Assembly: GCF_900099835.1 (NCBI RefSeq)
Contig: NZ_FNKP01000001.1
Coordinates: 2,046,001 to 2,110,000, forward strand
Reading direction: 5' to 3'
Length of the DNA stretch: 64,000 bases
DNA from: Paraburkholderia fungorum
GTDB lineage: Bacteria; Pseudomonadota; Gammaproteobacteria; Burkholderiales; Burkholderiaceae
The notes under the pieces are model-generated. The model was not told the DNA's origin. It searched no databases and saw only the letters and a list, made by a program, of their open reading frames with translations. Below, in pieces: positions 47,231 to 56,019 of the stretch. The first letter of the stretch is position 1; each line of letters opens with the position of its first letter. Position numbers and translations under genes: made by a program.

Positions 47231-48448
47231 ATGAAAGTTGTCTCGCTCGAAACGCATATCGTCGCTGTACCGCCGCCGCACGTTGGCGGCATGTACTGGA
47301 TCTTCGTCAAACTCAAAACCGATTGCGGTATCGAGGGTGTCGGCGAAATCTATTCGGCGACGTTCCATCCGAAAGCGATGACCCACATCATCGACGATGT
47401 ATTCGGTCGCTATCTGCTCGATCACGATCCGCATCATATCGAGCGGCTTTGGCGCGAAGCGTATTCGAGCGGCTTCACGCAACGCCCCGATCTGACGATG
47501 ATGGGCGTGGTCAGCGGCCTTGAAATGGCCTGCTGGGACATCATCGGCAAAGCGGCGAACAAGCCGGTGTATGAGCTGCTTGGCGGTATGGTGAATCAGC
47601 GGCTGCGTTCGTACACGTATCTGTATCCGAAGAACAGCCGTGGCGAATACGACTACGACGATCCCGATCTCGCAGCCGAATGTGCGCTTGAAAACGTCAA
47701 GCGCGGCTTCACAGCGGTGAAGTTCGATCCGGCCGGTCCGTACACCGCGTATTCGGGTCATCAACTGTCGATGGAAGTGCTCGACCGTTGCGAAACTTTC
47801 TGCCGGCGCGTGCGTGAAGCGGTGGGCAGCAAGGCCGACCTGCTGTTCGGCACGCATGGGCAGATGGTGCCGTCGTCCGCGATCCGGCTTGCAAAGCGAC
47901 TCGAAAAATATGACCCGCTGTGGTTCGAAGAACCCGTGCCGCCTGGACAGGAAGGCGCAATGGCGCAGGTCGCAAAACACACCAGCATTCCGATTGCCGC
48001 CGGCGAGCGTCTTACCACCAAGTATGAATTCTTCAAGCTGCTCGAAGCGGGCGCTGCATCGATTCTGCAATTGAACGTGGCGCGCGTGGGCGGCCTGCTC
48101 GAAGCGAAAAAAGTCGCGACGCTGGCCGAGGTGTATTACGCGCAAATCGCGCCACATCTGTACAACGGGCCGATTGGCGCAGCCGCGAGTATTCAGCTTG
48201 CAACGTGTACGCCGAACTTCCTGATTCAGGAAAGCATTGGCACGTGGGACGGTTTTCACGCAGCCGTATTGAAGAAGCCGATTCAATGGGAAGACGGTTA
48301 CATCATTCCGTCGCAGGAAGCGGGCTTGGGTGTCGAGTTGAACATGGAAGTGGTGAAGCAGCACACCCCGTACACCGGCGAGCGTTTGCATCTGCAAATG
48401 GCCGCACAACCTGCCGACGTGAAAGATCTCGCGCCGGCCAGGGGTTGA
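47231..48448 (+). CDS. Enolase-superfamily sugar-acid dehydratase (mandelate racemase type)
   Basis: The 405-residue protein has the MR-like N-terminal cap (GVGEIYSATFHPKAMTHII) and barrel residues: KFDPAGPYTAY, FGTHGQM where the metal-site region begins, WFEEPVPP with a metal-binding Glu, and GERL. Members dehydrate aldonic or aldaric acids to 2-keto-3-deoxy acids. Specificity in this family depends on few residues and is not assigned. The gene abuts the MFS stop and precedes the GMC gene. It shares most of its pattern with gluconate/galactonate-type dehydratases. Confidence 0.85.
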   Translation: MKVVSLETHIVAVPPPHVGGMYWIFVKLKTDCGIEGVGEIYSATFHPKAMTHIIDDVFGRYLLDHDPHHIERLWREAYSSGFTQRPDLTMMGVVSGLEMACWDIIGKAANKPVYELLGGMVNQRLRSYTYLYPKNSRGEYDYDDPDLAAECALENVKRGFTAVKFDPAGPYTAYSGHQLSMEVLDRCETFCRRVREAVGSKADLLFGTHGQMVPSSAIRLAKRLEKYDPLWFEEPVPPGQEGAMAQVAKHTSIPIAAGERLTTKYEFFKLLEAGAASILQLNVARVGGLLEAKKVATLAEVYYAQIAPHLYNGPIGAAASIQLATCTPNFLIQESIGTWDGFHAAVLKKPIQWEDGYIIPSQEAGLGVELNMEVVKQHTPYTGERLHLQMAAQPADVKDLAPARG

Positions 48449-48507
48449 AGCCACCCCTCGCTTTTATACGCATCCAATAGATTGAGCGCCTGCGGGCGAC
48501 ATAGAGC

Positions 48508-50169
48508 ATGAATTACGACTACATCATTGTCGGCGCGGGATCGGCGGGCTGCATTCTCGCCAATCGTCTGTCGGCGTCGGGCCAATATTCGGTGCTGCTG
48601 CTCGAAGCGGGCGGCAAGGACAGTTCGTTCTGGTTCAGGATTCCAGTGGGTTTCACGAAGACGTACTACAACGAAACCTACAACTGGATGTACTACAGCG
48701 AACCGGAAAAGGAACTCGACAACCGGCCGATTTATTGTCCGCGCGGCAAGGTGCAGGGCGGTTCAGGCTCGATCAATGCGATGATTTACGTGCGCGGCCA
48801 GCCGCACGATTTCGACGATTGGGCGGCGGCCGGCAACACCGGATGGGCATTTCGCGACGTGCTGCCGTATTTCCGCAAGCTGGAGTCGCATCCGCTCGGC
48901 AATACGGAATATCACGGCGCTGACGGCCCAATCCGTATTTCGCCGATGAAAGACGCGGTGCATCCGATTTGCCACGTATTTCTGAAAGGTTGCGATCAGG
49001 CGGGCTACCGACGCAGCGACGACTTCAACGGTGCGCAATTCGAAGGAGCCGGCATTTACGACGTGAATACGCGTAACGGTCAGCGTTCGTCGAGTAGCTT
49101 CGAGTATCTGCACCCGGCGCTCTCGCGGGAGAACCTGCGCGTCGAGCGTGATGTGCTGGTGAACCGCGTGCTATTCGACGGTAACCAACGCGCGATTGGC
49201 GTGAGCGTCATGCAGAACAGTGTTGCGCGTCGCTTCGTCGCGAATCGCGAGGTGATTCTGTCCGCAGGCGCGGTCGATTCGCCGAAGCTATTGCAGTTGT
49301 CGGGCGTGGGCGACAGCGCGTTGCTGGCGAAGCATCGCATTGCGCTTGTCAAGGAACTGCCCGCAGTCGGCCAGAATCTTCAGGACCATTTGTGCGTGAG
49401 CTTCTACTATCGTTCGAGCATGAAGACGTTGAACGACGAAATGCGTCCGCTGCTTGGCAAGCTTAAACTCGGTCTGCAATACTTGCTCACACGTAAAGGG
49501 CCGCTTGCGATGAGCGTGAACCAGTCGGGTGGATTCTTTAAAGGAAGCGATAAAGAAGCGCAACCGAATTTGCAGTTGTACTTCAATCCGCTGTCGTACC
49601 GGATTCCGAAGAGCAATAAGGCGAATCTCGAACCCGAACCCTATTCAGGCTTTCTGCTCGCGTTCAATCCGTGCCGGCCGACCAGTCGAGGTTCGATCGA
49701 GATCGCGTCGAATCGCGCGGAAGACGCCGCGAAAATCCGCATCAACGCACTGACCACGGAGAAGGATATCGACGAGGTGATTCAGGGTTGCGAACTCGTC
49801 CGCAAGGTGATGTCGTCAGCGGCGTTGAAGGCCGTCACGGTCGAGGAAATCTCGCCGGGGCCGCAGGTGAATACGCGTGAAGGCTTCCTGCAGTACTTCC
49901 GCGAGCAATCGGGCTCGATCTATCACCTGTGCGGTTCTTGCGCGATGGGTGACGATCCGCGTACGTCGGTGGTCGACGCGCGTTTGCGCGTGCATGGAAT
50001 GACGGGCTTGCGCGTGGTCGATGCGTCGATCTTCCCGAACATCACGTCGGGTAATATCAACGCGCCGACCATGATGGTGGCGGAGAAGGGCGCGGAGATG
50101 ATTCTCGACGATGCGGCGAGTCAATCCGCGTATCAACCGGCGGTCGCCGAGATGGCAACAGCCGCCTGA
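48508..50169 (+). CDS. GMC-family FAD oxidoreductase
   Basis: This 553-residue enzyme begins with the FAD motif YIIVGAGSAGCILANRLS and has PRGKVQGGSGSINAMIYVRG, ILSAGAVDSPKLLQLSGVG and the C-terminal active-site His in YHLCGSCAMG with Asn in SGNINAPTMMVAEKGA. It oxidises an alcohol, with a quinone or cytochrome acceptor more likely than oxygen. No signal peptide is seen. It is last in the run with aldA, the transporter and the dehydratase; a terminal alcohol of a polyol or sugar acid is a reasonable but unproven substrate. Confidence 0.87.
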   Translation: MNYDYIIVGAGSAGCILANRLSASGQYSVLLLEAGGKDSSFWFRIPVGFTKTYYNETYNWMYYSEPEKELDNRPIYCPRGKVQGGSGSINAMIYVRGQPHDFDDWAAAGNTGWAFRDVLPYFRKLESHPLGNTEYHGADGPIRISPMKDAVHPICHVFLKGCDQAGYRRSDDFNGAQFEGAGIYDVNTRNGQRSSSSFEYLHPALSRENLRVERDVLVNRVLFDGNQRAIGVSVMQNSVARRFVANREVILSAGAVDSPKLLQLSGVGDSALLAKHRIALVKELPAVGQNLQDHLCVSFYYRSSMKTLNDEMRPLLGKLKLGLQYLLTRKGPLAMSVNQSGGFFKGSDKEAQPNLQLYFNPLSYRIPKSNKANLEPEPYSGFLLAFNPCRPTSRGSIEIASNRAEDAAKIRINALTTEKDIDEVIQGCELVRKVMSSAALKAVTVEEISPGPQVNTREGFLQYFREQSGSIYHLCGSCAMGDDPRTSVVDARLRVHGMTGLRVVDASIFPNITSGNINAPTMMVAEKGAEMILDDAASQSAYQPAVAEMATAA

Positions 50170-50197
50170 TAACGCACGTAACGCACGTACGCGCGCG

Positions 50198-51148
50198 TCA
50201 CTTCACGAGGTTGACCGAACTCAAGGGCGCCGATTCCGACGAATCGAGCGCCCTTTCGCTTAGCCAGATCTCCTGTTGCAACCAGTCGCGAAACAGCGCG
50301 ACGTGCGGCAATTCTTCCTGTTTGTGCTTCTCACGCGTGACGAGCCAGTACGATTGATGTCCGTCGACGTGCGTGTTCAGTACCTGCACAAGCTGACCCT
50401 CGGCCAGTTCCCGCGCAATCATATGACGATCGGCAATAGTCACGCCGAGCCCGTCGATAGCCGCGCGGATCGCGTGGTCCAGCAGATCGAACTCGTAACC
50501 GCCGCGCGTATCCACGTTGTCGATGCCGGCGGCCTTCAGCCAGTGCTGCCACGTGAGATAACGCTGGTCCGCGCTCGCGAGTACATGCAGCAACGTGAAC
50601 TGGTTCAGATCGATCGTCGCGCGGCCTGCCTGACGGGCGAGCAGGCCTGGCGCGCACACGGCGACATGCCGCTCGTTCATCAGCAGACGGTTATCGAAGC
50701 CTTCCCATTCGCCATTGCCGAAGCGAATCGCGCAATCGAGCACGCCGGATTCGGCGAGATTGTCGTCGATGCGGGTTGACAGGCTGAGTTCAAGATGCGG
50801 ATACGCGTCGCGCAGACGCCCAAGGCGCGGCATCAGCCAGCGGCTGGTGAAAGTAGGGGGCGCATTGATACGCAGCCGGTTACGGTGCGTTTTCTCCTGC
50901 AAACTGCGCACAGTCAACTCGATACGATCGAACGACTGCTGCAGCGCCTGCAGCAGAATGCGACCCGCCACCGACAGTTCCAGATGATGATGGTGACGCT
51001 GCAACAGCGTCTCGCCGAGTTGCGCCTCGAGTTGCCGCACTTGCCGGCTAACCGCGCTTTGCGTGACGTTCAGCAATTCCGCTGCACGAGTAAAGCTGCC
51101 CGTGCGGCCAGCCACTTCGAAGGCTTTTAGCGCATTCAGCGCGGGCAT
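50198..51148 (-). CDS. LysR-family regulator, GcvA-like
   Basis: The 316-residue protein has the N-terminal helix-turn-helix (AFEVAGRTGSFTRAAELLNVTQSAVSRQVRQLE, here only as pattern) and a GcvA-like effector domain with RINAPPTFTSRWLMPRL. It is convergent to the GMC gene and may control the sugar-acid run, although its distance from the aldA promoter makes this an inference. The ATG at 51148 is preferred to the TTG at 51160; neither has a strong ribosome site. Confidence 0.87.
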   Translation of the reverse strand: MPALNALKAFEVAGRTGSFTRAAELLNVTQSAVSRQVRQLEAQLGETLLQRHHHHLELSVAGRILLQALQQSFDRIELTVRSLQEKTHRNRLRINAPPTFTSRWLMPRLGRLRDAYPHLELSLSTRIDDNLAESGVLDCAIRFGNGEWEGFDNRLLMNERHVAVCAPGLLARQAGRATIDLNQFTLLHVLASADQRYLTWQHWLKAAGIDNVDTRGGYEFDLLDHAIRAAIDGLGVTIADRHMIARELAEGQLVQVLNTHVDGHQSYWLVTREKHKQEELPHVALFRDWLQQEIWLSERALDSSESAPLSSVNLVK

Positions 51149-51304
51149 TTTGCGTTTCAAGATGTTTTACGGAAAGGTGGCGCGCGACGGCGCGAGGTTC
51201 CCGTATTTTACTGCTTGCCCGTGCGGCATTTGCCGGACATATGCCGCGTGTTGCTCATGCGCAGCACAGTCCGACACTTCTTACACCGCACGGATGACGC
51301 GCGC

Positions 51305-52783
51305 TCAATAAGCAATACAGACCGACTTGCTCTCCGTATAGGAATCGATGATTGCCTTACCGTGCTCGCGGCCGATTCCCGATGCCTTGAAGCCGCCGAA
51401 AGGCATCGCCGGATCGACCATGTTGTGCGTATTGACCCACACCGTGCCCGCTTCGATTCCGTCGACGAGTCGCAGTGCCTTGTCCAGTTGATTGGTCCAC
51501 ACGCTCGCGCCCAACCCGTATTCGGATGCGTTTGCCTGAGCCAGCACCTCGTCGATATCGTCGTACGGCATCGCGACGAGAACCGGGCCGAACACTTCTT
51601 CCTTCACCACCGACAGCGGTTTGCACGCGCGATTGGCAATCACGGTCGGACGCACGAAATAGCCGTTGCTGTCCACCCGCGCATCGTTGGACAAAATCTC
51701 GCCGCCTTCCTGCTTGCCTTGCGCAATCATGCCGACCACTTTGTCGCGATGTCGAGCAGAGACCATCGGGCCCATTTGCGTCGCCGCGTCGAAGCCCGAA
51801 CCGAGTGAGATGCTGTCGGCCACTGCCGCGATGCCTTGCACGACTTCGTCGTAGATCGAACGTGCGACGTACAGGCGCGAGCCTGCGGTGCAAACCTGTC
51901 CGTGATTGAAGAAGATCGCGCCTGCCGCGCCCTCGATCGCTTTACGGGGATCGCAGTCATCGAGCACGATCACGGGACTCTTGCCGCCCAATTCGAGCGA
52001 CGCGCGTTTCAGATCCTGCGCACATTGACGGCCGATAATACGGCCCACTTCGGTCGATCCCGTGAACGTCACCTTGTTCACCAGCGGATGCCTGACCAAC
52101 GCAGCGCCCGCAGTTTCGCCCCGTCCGGTGACCACGTTGAACACGCCAGCAGGGAAGCCCGCTTCGTGCGCCAGTTCGGCGAGGCGGATCGCGGTCAAAG
52201 GCGTTTCTTCGGCGGGCTTGAGCACGACCGAGCAGCCGCATGCGAGCGCCGGAGCGATTTTCCAGACAGCCATCAGCAGCGGGAAATTCCACGGAACGAT
52301 CGCGGCGACGACGCCTGCGGGAACGCGCCGGGTCGATGCGTTGTAGCGTGTGCCCGGAGGAAACGGAATCGACAGATCGAAGGTCGTGCCTTCGATTTTG
52401 GTCGCCCAGCCCGCCATATAACGCAGCCATTGCACGCTGCCCGATACTTCGAGCATCTTCGAAAAGCCGATCAGCTTGCCCTGGTTCAAGGTTTCCAATG
52501 TCGCGAGTTCGTCGGTGTGCTGCTCGACGAGATCGGCGAGTTTCAGCAGCAGACGCTCACGCGCGGCTGGCGGCATTCTGCGCCACGCATCGGATTCGAA
52601 TGCCGCCTTCGACGTCCTGACCGCATGATCGATATCCGATTCCGACGCGTCGGGAATCTGCGCGAGTTCTTCCGACGTCGCAGGATTGAACACCGGAAAA
52701 GTTTTACCCGAAGTGCCGTGCGTTTTTTCGCCATTGATAAACATGGTTTGCGGCAAATTCACAGCAGGATTGTGTTCGCTCAT
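51305..52783 (-). CDS. feaB: Phenylacetaldehyde dehydrogenase-type aldehyde dehydrogenase
   Basis: This 492-residue enzyme has the ALDH fold with Glu264 (LELGGKSP), catalytic Cys298 (NHGQVCTAGSR) and VPWNFPLLMAVWKIAPAL. It should oxidise the aldehyde made by the amine oxidase two genes upstream to the corresponding acid with NAD+. The context tynA - transporter - feaB on one strand supports the symbol; by sequence alone it could be another aryl-aldehyde dehydrogenase. The small gap to the MFS-like gene (about 45 bases) implies one transcript. Confidence 0.85.
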   Translation of the reverse strand: MSEHNPAVNLPQTMFINGEKTHGTSGKTFPVFNPATSEELAQIPDASESDIDHAVRTSKAAFESDAWRRMPPAARERLLLKLADLVEQHTDELATLETLNQGKLIGFSKMLEVSGSVQWLRYMAGWATKIEGTTFDLSIPFPPGTRYNASTRRVPAGVVAAIVPWNFPLLMAVWKIAPALACGCSVVLKPAEETPLTAIRLAELAHEAGFPAGVFNVVTGRGETAGAALVRHPLVNKVTFTGSTEVGRIIGRQCAQDLKRASLELGGKSPVIVLDDCDPRKAIEGAAGAIFFNHGQVCTAGSRLYVARSIYDEVVQGIAAVADSISLGSGFDAATQMGPMVSARHRDKVVGMIAQGKQEGGEILSNDARVDSNGYFVRPTVIANRACKPLSVVKEEVFGPVLVAMPYDDIDEVLAQANASEYGLGASVWTNQLDKALRLVDGIEAGTVWVNTHNMVDPAMPFGGFKASGIGREHGKAIIDSYTESKSVCIAY

Positions 52784-52828
52784 GGTGCTTTGTCTCCGTT
52801 GAATCGGCTGTAGATAAATGACGTGTTG

Positions 52829-53851
52829 CTAACGCGAAGCGTGTGCTTCATGGTGATAGCGATGTGCCTGCGGGCGACGTGCGCTGCCGAGCCGATGAGT
52901 GACTAACGACGCAGCACATATTAGATTCGCTGCCGCGCTGAGCGCGAACAGCACGACGAAACCGTCGCCGAAAAAATAAGGGGACGTCGATAACGCTGCC
53001 CCCGTTACCATCCCGATGTGATGTGCAATACCGGGACATGTCGCGTTTAACGGGCTATTTACGTTGCCGCGCAAATTCGCGAGTGCGGGAATCGTCAGGC
53101 AGTCAAGAAGCAGGAATACTTTTGATGCGAATGGTGCGAGAGTCGGGTTGTCGGAGCTTGCTAGCAGCCCGATCAATACGGCTCTCGTGAGGTACAGCGC
53201 GATCAGCATGCCGTTGCTGCCGCTACGCGAGCGGTCCGCCACGCAGGCCAATGTGCAGACTGCAAGGAACTGAAGCGCGATCTGCCACAGCGGCTGCGCG
53301 CCGCTCGCGCCGCATAGCGCGAATAGCTGGAAACGCGCAAGGCTGCCGCTCGATATTCCCGCGAGCAATGCGAGTACCGCGGGCATGGCAGTCGAACCTG
53401 TGTAGCGAATCGTTGCAGCGGGGGTGTCGACATGACGATCTTCGTTGACGTGCGTTCGATTCGAGCGGTGCCCGTAAAACAGCAGAACGCCGCCCATCAC
53501 GATCATCCACACGGCGGCGGCATTGCCGTGCTGAAAGCCGTTCAGATACGTGGGCAGCGCATTCATCGCACACATCGTGGCGATTAGTGTCGCGGCGGTT
53601 TTAAGCGTGGTGTATCGGCTCGATAAACGTGCCATCAGCAAGGGCACGCCCATCATCGCCGCGAGCGCCAGCGCACTCATCCACACCGCGCCCGCTTGCT
53701 GGCTCAAGCCTGCCTGCATCGACAGCGCAGCAGCGCCGCCAGCAACGAGCACGCACGCCGCACCGGCCGCGCAAGCGGCCAGCACGCCCGAGTCGCAAGG
53801 AGCACGCTGAGCGTCGCGCATCGCGTTCGAATCAGTGCTTGCAGCAGCCAT
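52829..53851 (-). CDS. MFS-like membrane protein between tynA and feaB
   Basis: The 340-residue protein is hydrophobic, with about ten membrane segments, and contains the MFS-like stretch LTIPALANLRGNVNSPLNATCPGIAHH. It lacks the usual central loop signatures and is shorter than a normal 12-helix MFS protein, so it may be an export or efflux variant. The ATG at 53851 overlaps the tynA 3' end by about 20 bases; a later ATG at 53821 is possible. Operon context suggests a role with the amine pathway. Confidence 0.7.
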   Translation of the reverse strand: MAAASTDSNAMRDAQRAPCDSGVLAACAAGAACVLVAGGAAALSMQAGLSQQAGAVWMSALALAAMMGVPLLMARLSSRYTTLKTAATLIATMCAMNALPTYLNGFQHGNAAAVWMIVMGGVLLFYGHRSNRTHVNEDRHVDTPAATIRYTGSTAMPAVLALLAGISSGSLARFQLFALCGASGAQPLWQIALQFLAVCTLACVADRSRSGSNGMLIALYLTRAVLIGLLASSDNPTLAPFASKVFLLLDCLTIPALANLRGNVNSPLNATCPGIAHHIGMVTGAALSTSPYFFGDGFVVLFALSAAANLICAASLVTHRLGSARRPQAHRYHHEAHASR

Positions 53852-55817
53852 GATCCGCGGACTTGCCATCTTCGACGCTCTTCATATCGCGCTCGGCCGG
53901 CAGGTCCATCGTCGGGTTGGCCGAGAAGAAGTTGTTTGGCTTGAGCATGAAACCCGCGTACTCGACCGGCATCACCGGAAAGTCTTCGGGCTTGCACACA
54001 TGCGTATGACCGAAGCTATGCCACAACACGAGGTCTTCGTTCTCGATGTTGCGATTGGCCTCGATATAGCGCGGCAGCCCGTCGCCGCCCGAATGCTGGT
54101 TCGGATAATCGCCGCTTGCATAGCGCTCGGCCGGGTCGAACGGCGTGACCCACACGTGACGCGTAGCAAAGCCGCCACGTTGACGAACCTTCGATTTTTC
54201 GTCGGCTAGCATCAACGGCGAATCGTTGACGATCAGCTTGTAGCCCGGATTTGCGCCGACTGCATTCTTCACATTCGGATTGGTGACTTTCCAGTAACGG
54301 CCCGTCCTGCCGTTGGCGAGTCGCGCTGCTTCGCTCTCAGTCCTGAACACCTGTTTCGTGGTGTCGAACACGTTGCCGTACGGATTCGATTCGCCCATTG
54401 GACGCGGCACGAATTCATGTTCGGAGACCCTGTTGCGCTCGCCGTCCACCATCATGTGCATGCGTGCATTGAAGAAGTGCTGGTGCGTCGGGCCGCCGAG
54501 ATTTGGCGTGATCATGCCGCCCCACGGATACGTGTCGCCGTCTGCGACTGCGGACGTTTGCACGATGCCGGTTAGCTTGCATTCGAGTTGAATCGTACCG
54601 TCCTGGTACAGATACCAGTAGAAGCCATAGTCGTAGTTGCCGACGGTAGCGAAGAAAGAAATCACGAGGCGTCGCGAACGGCGCATTTCGAATACGCCGG
54701 TGCGGAATTCGTAGTGTTTCCACAGCGTGCCGTAATCTTCTTCGTGCATGCACACCGCGTTTTTCATCACAAACGCATTGCCGAAATCGTCAGCGGAAGG
54801 AATGTCGAAATAGCGGATCGTGCCCAGACAGTCACAACCGAGTTCAAGCTGGTTCGCCAGTTTGCCGAGACCGTATTCGCCTGCGTCGAATGCACTTTTC
54901 CAGTAGTGATTCGTGGTCGGATCGGAATAGGGCACGCACATTTCGGTGACGCTCGCGCGGTAGATAATCGGCCGCGTGTTCTTGCCGTCGTCCCATGACA
55001 GTTGATGCAACACCAGCCCCTCGCGCGGGGTGAAGCCGACACGGAAATTCCAGTTCTGCCAGTTCACGTGCCAGCCGTCGATCTTGAAGCTCGGGCCGTC
55101 GGGTTGATCGATCGACAACGGCTTCAGCGTCTTGCGCGGCTCGCCCAGACTCGGCGTGTCGTAGTTGTGTTTCGCGCGCGGAATCGGAATGATGCGGCCG
55201 TCGTCCACCAGTTCGATCACTTTCTTTTCCAGCAGATCGACCACGGCCATCACGCCTTCAATCGGATGCGCGTAGCCGTTGTCGGTCAGCGTCTCGCGGT
55301 AGTAGCTCACGCAACGCACCAGACGCCGGCCGTTTTCGTTTTCACGGTCGAATGCGCCCGCAGAAAACGGATCGACCTGCACACGTTCCAGATCTTTTTC
55401 GCTGAGGCCGCGCTTCATGATCGCCACGCGCCATGCTTCGTCGTTCTTGACGATCTGCTCGGCGTTCATGAAGTCGTCGATCATGATCGGCGGCTGCCCA
55501 TAAGGTGCTTTATCGAACGGCATCACACGGCGTGACGCGATTCTTTTTTCTCTCAGGTCCACGTCGAATTCAATCGTTGCACCATTGGAGCGATCGATCG
55601 CCAGCACGAAAGCCGTGCGCGAAAAGTACTCGCCGGTCTTGAACGCGACCACTTCCGCTTTCGGCGGCTCGCGCAATTCGACCATCGGAAAACGCGCGTG
55701 ACTATCGAGTTTTTCGGCTGCCTTGACGAGGTCGCAGGCAAGCTGCATTTCCTCGCCGCTCAACGGATCGAGCGGATGAACGGGGTTGTGAGCAGCTTTC
55801 GTGACATTCGTGTTCAT
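53832..55817 (-). CDS. tynA: Copper-containing primary amine oxidase
   Basis: This 661-residue quinoprotein oxidises primary amines to aldehydes with ammonia and hydrogen peroxide. Tyr395 in GNYDYG is the precursor of topaquinone, Asp311 (FDAGEYGLG) is the catalytic base, and copper ligands are His445, His447 and His606 (THQHFF and GHTHV). There is no signal peptide, like the cytosolic Arthrobacter-type and unlike periplasmic E. coli TynA. The C-terminus ends in a short Cys/His tail (HGCCKH). The ATG at 55817 starts a conserved-length chain. Substrate (phenylethylamine, tyramine or other) is inferred from the feaB context. Confidence 0.92.
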   Translation of the reverse strand: MNTNVTKAAHNPVHPLDPLSGEEMQLACDLVKAAEKLDSHARFPMVELREPPKAEVVAFKTGEYFSRTAFVLAIDRSNGATIEFDVDLREKRIASRRVMPFDKAPYGQPPIMIDDFMNAEQIVKNDEAWRVAIMKRGLSEKDLERVQVDPFSAGAFDRENENGRRLVRCVSYYRETLTDNGYAHPIEGVMAVVDLLEKKVIELVDDGRIIPIPRAKHNYDTPSLGEPRKTLKPLSIDQPDGPSFKIDGWHVNWQNWNFRVGFTPREGLVLHQLSWDDGKNTRPIIYRASVTEMCVPYSDPTTNHYWKSAFDAGEYGLGKLANQLELGCDCLGTIRYFDIPSADDFGNAFVMKNAVCMHEEDYGTLWKHYEFRTGVFEMRRSRRLVISFFATVGNYDYGFYWYLYQDGTIQLECKLTGIVQTSAVADGDTYPWGGMITPNLGGPTHQHFFNARMHMMVDGERNRVSEHEFVPRPMGESNPYGNVFDTTKQVFRTESEAARLANGRTGRYWKVTNPNVKNAVGANPGYKLIVNDSPLMLADEKSKVRQRGGFATRHVWVTPFDPAERYASGDYPNQHSGGDGLPRYIEANRNIENEDLVLWHSFGHTHVCKPEDFPVMPVEYAGFMLKPNNFFSANPTMDLPAERDMKSVEDGKSADHGCCKH

Positions 55818-55939
55818 AAGGTTCCCGTAAGGAAGTTTGCTGGACCGTACAGCGCGCTCGCGGACCTGAGCGACGAGCGGCAAACGCTGAGTCGATGGCA
55901 AATCGTAGGAACCCAATAATATTTTCGCGCTTGCTTATC

Positions 55940-55966
55940 GCGCCATTTGGACGATAAAGTGCGCCA
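55940..55966 (-). promoter_or_regulatory. Probable AraC-type operator before tynA
   Basis: On the minus strand TGGCGC occurs at 55966-55961 and at 55945-55940, 21 bases apart, with TTTATCG in the spacer. TATTAT at 55921-55916 would be the -10, so the near half-site overlaps the -35 position as in class II AraC activation. The same arrangement occurs before the permease at 57157. Confidence 0.75.
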
Positions 55967-56019
55967 GGAAGGGATGACCCTGGCATCTCGAAAGCGAAGA
56001 CTGAGAGGAGACGCTCGAT

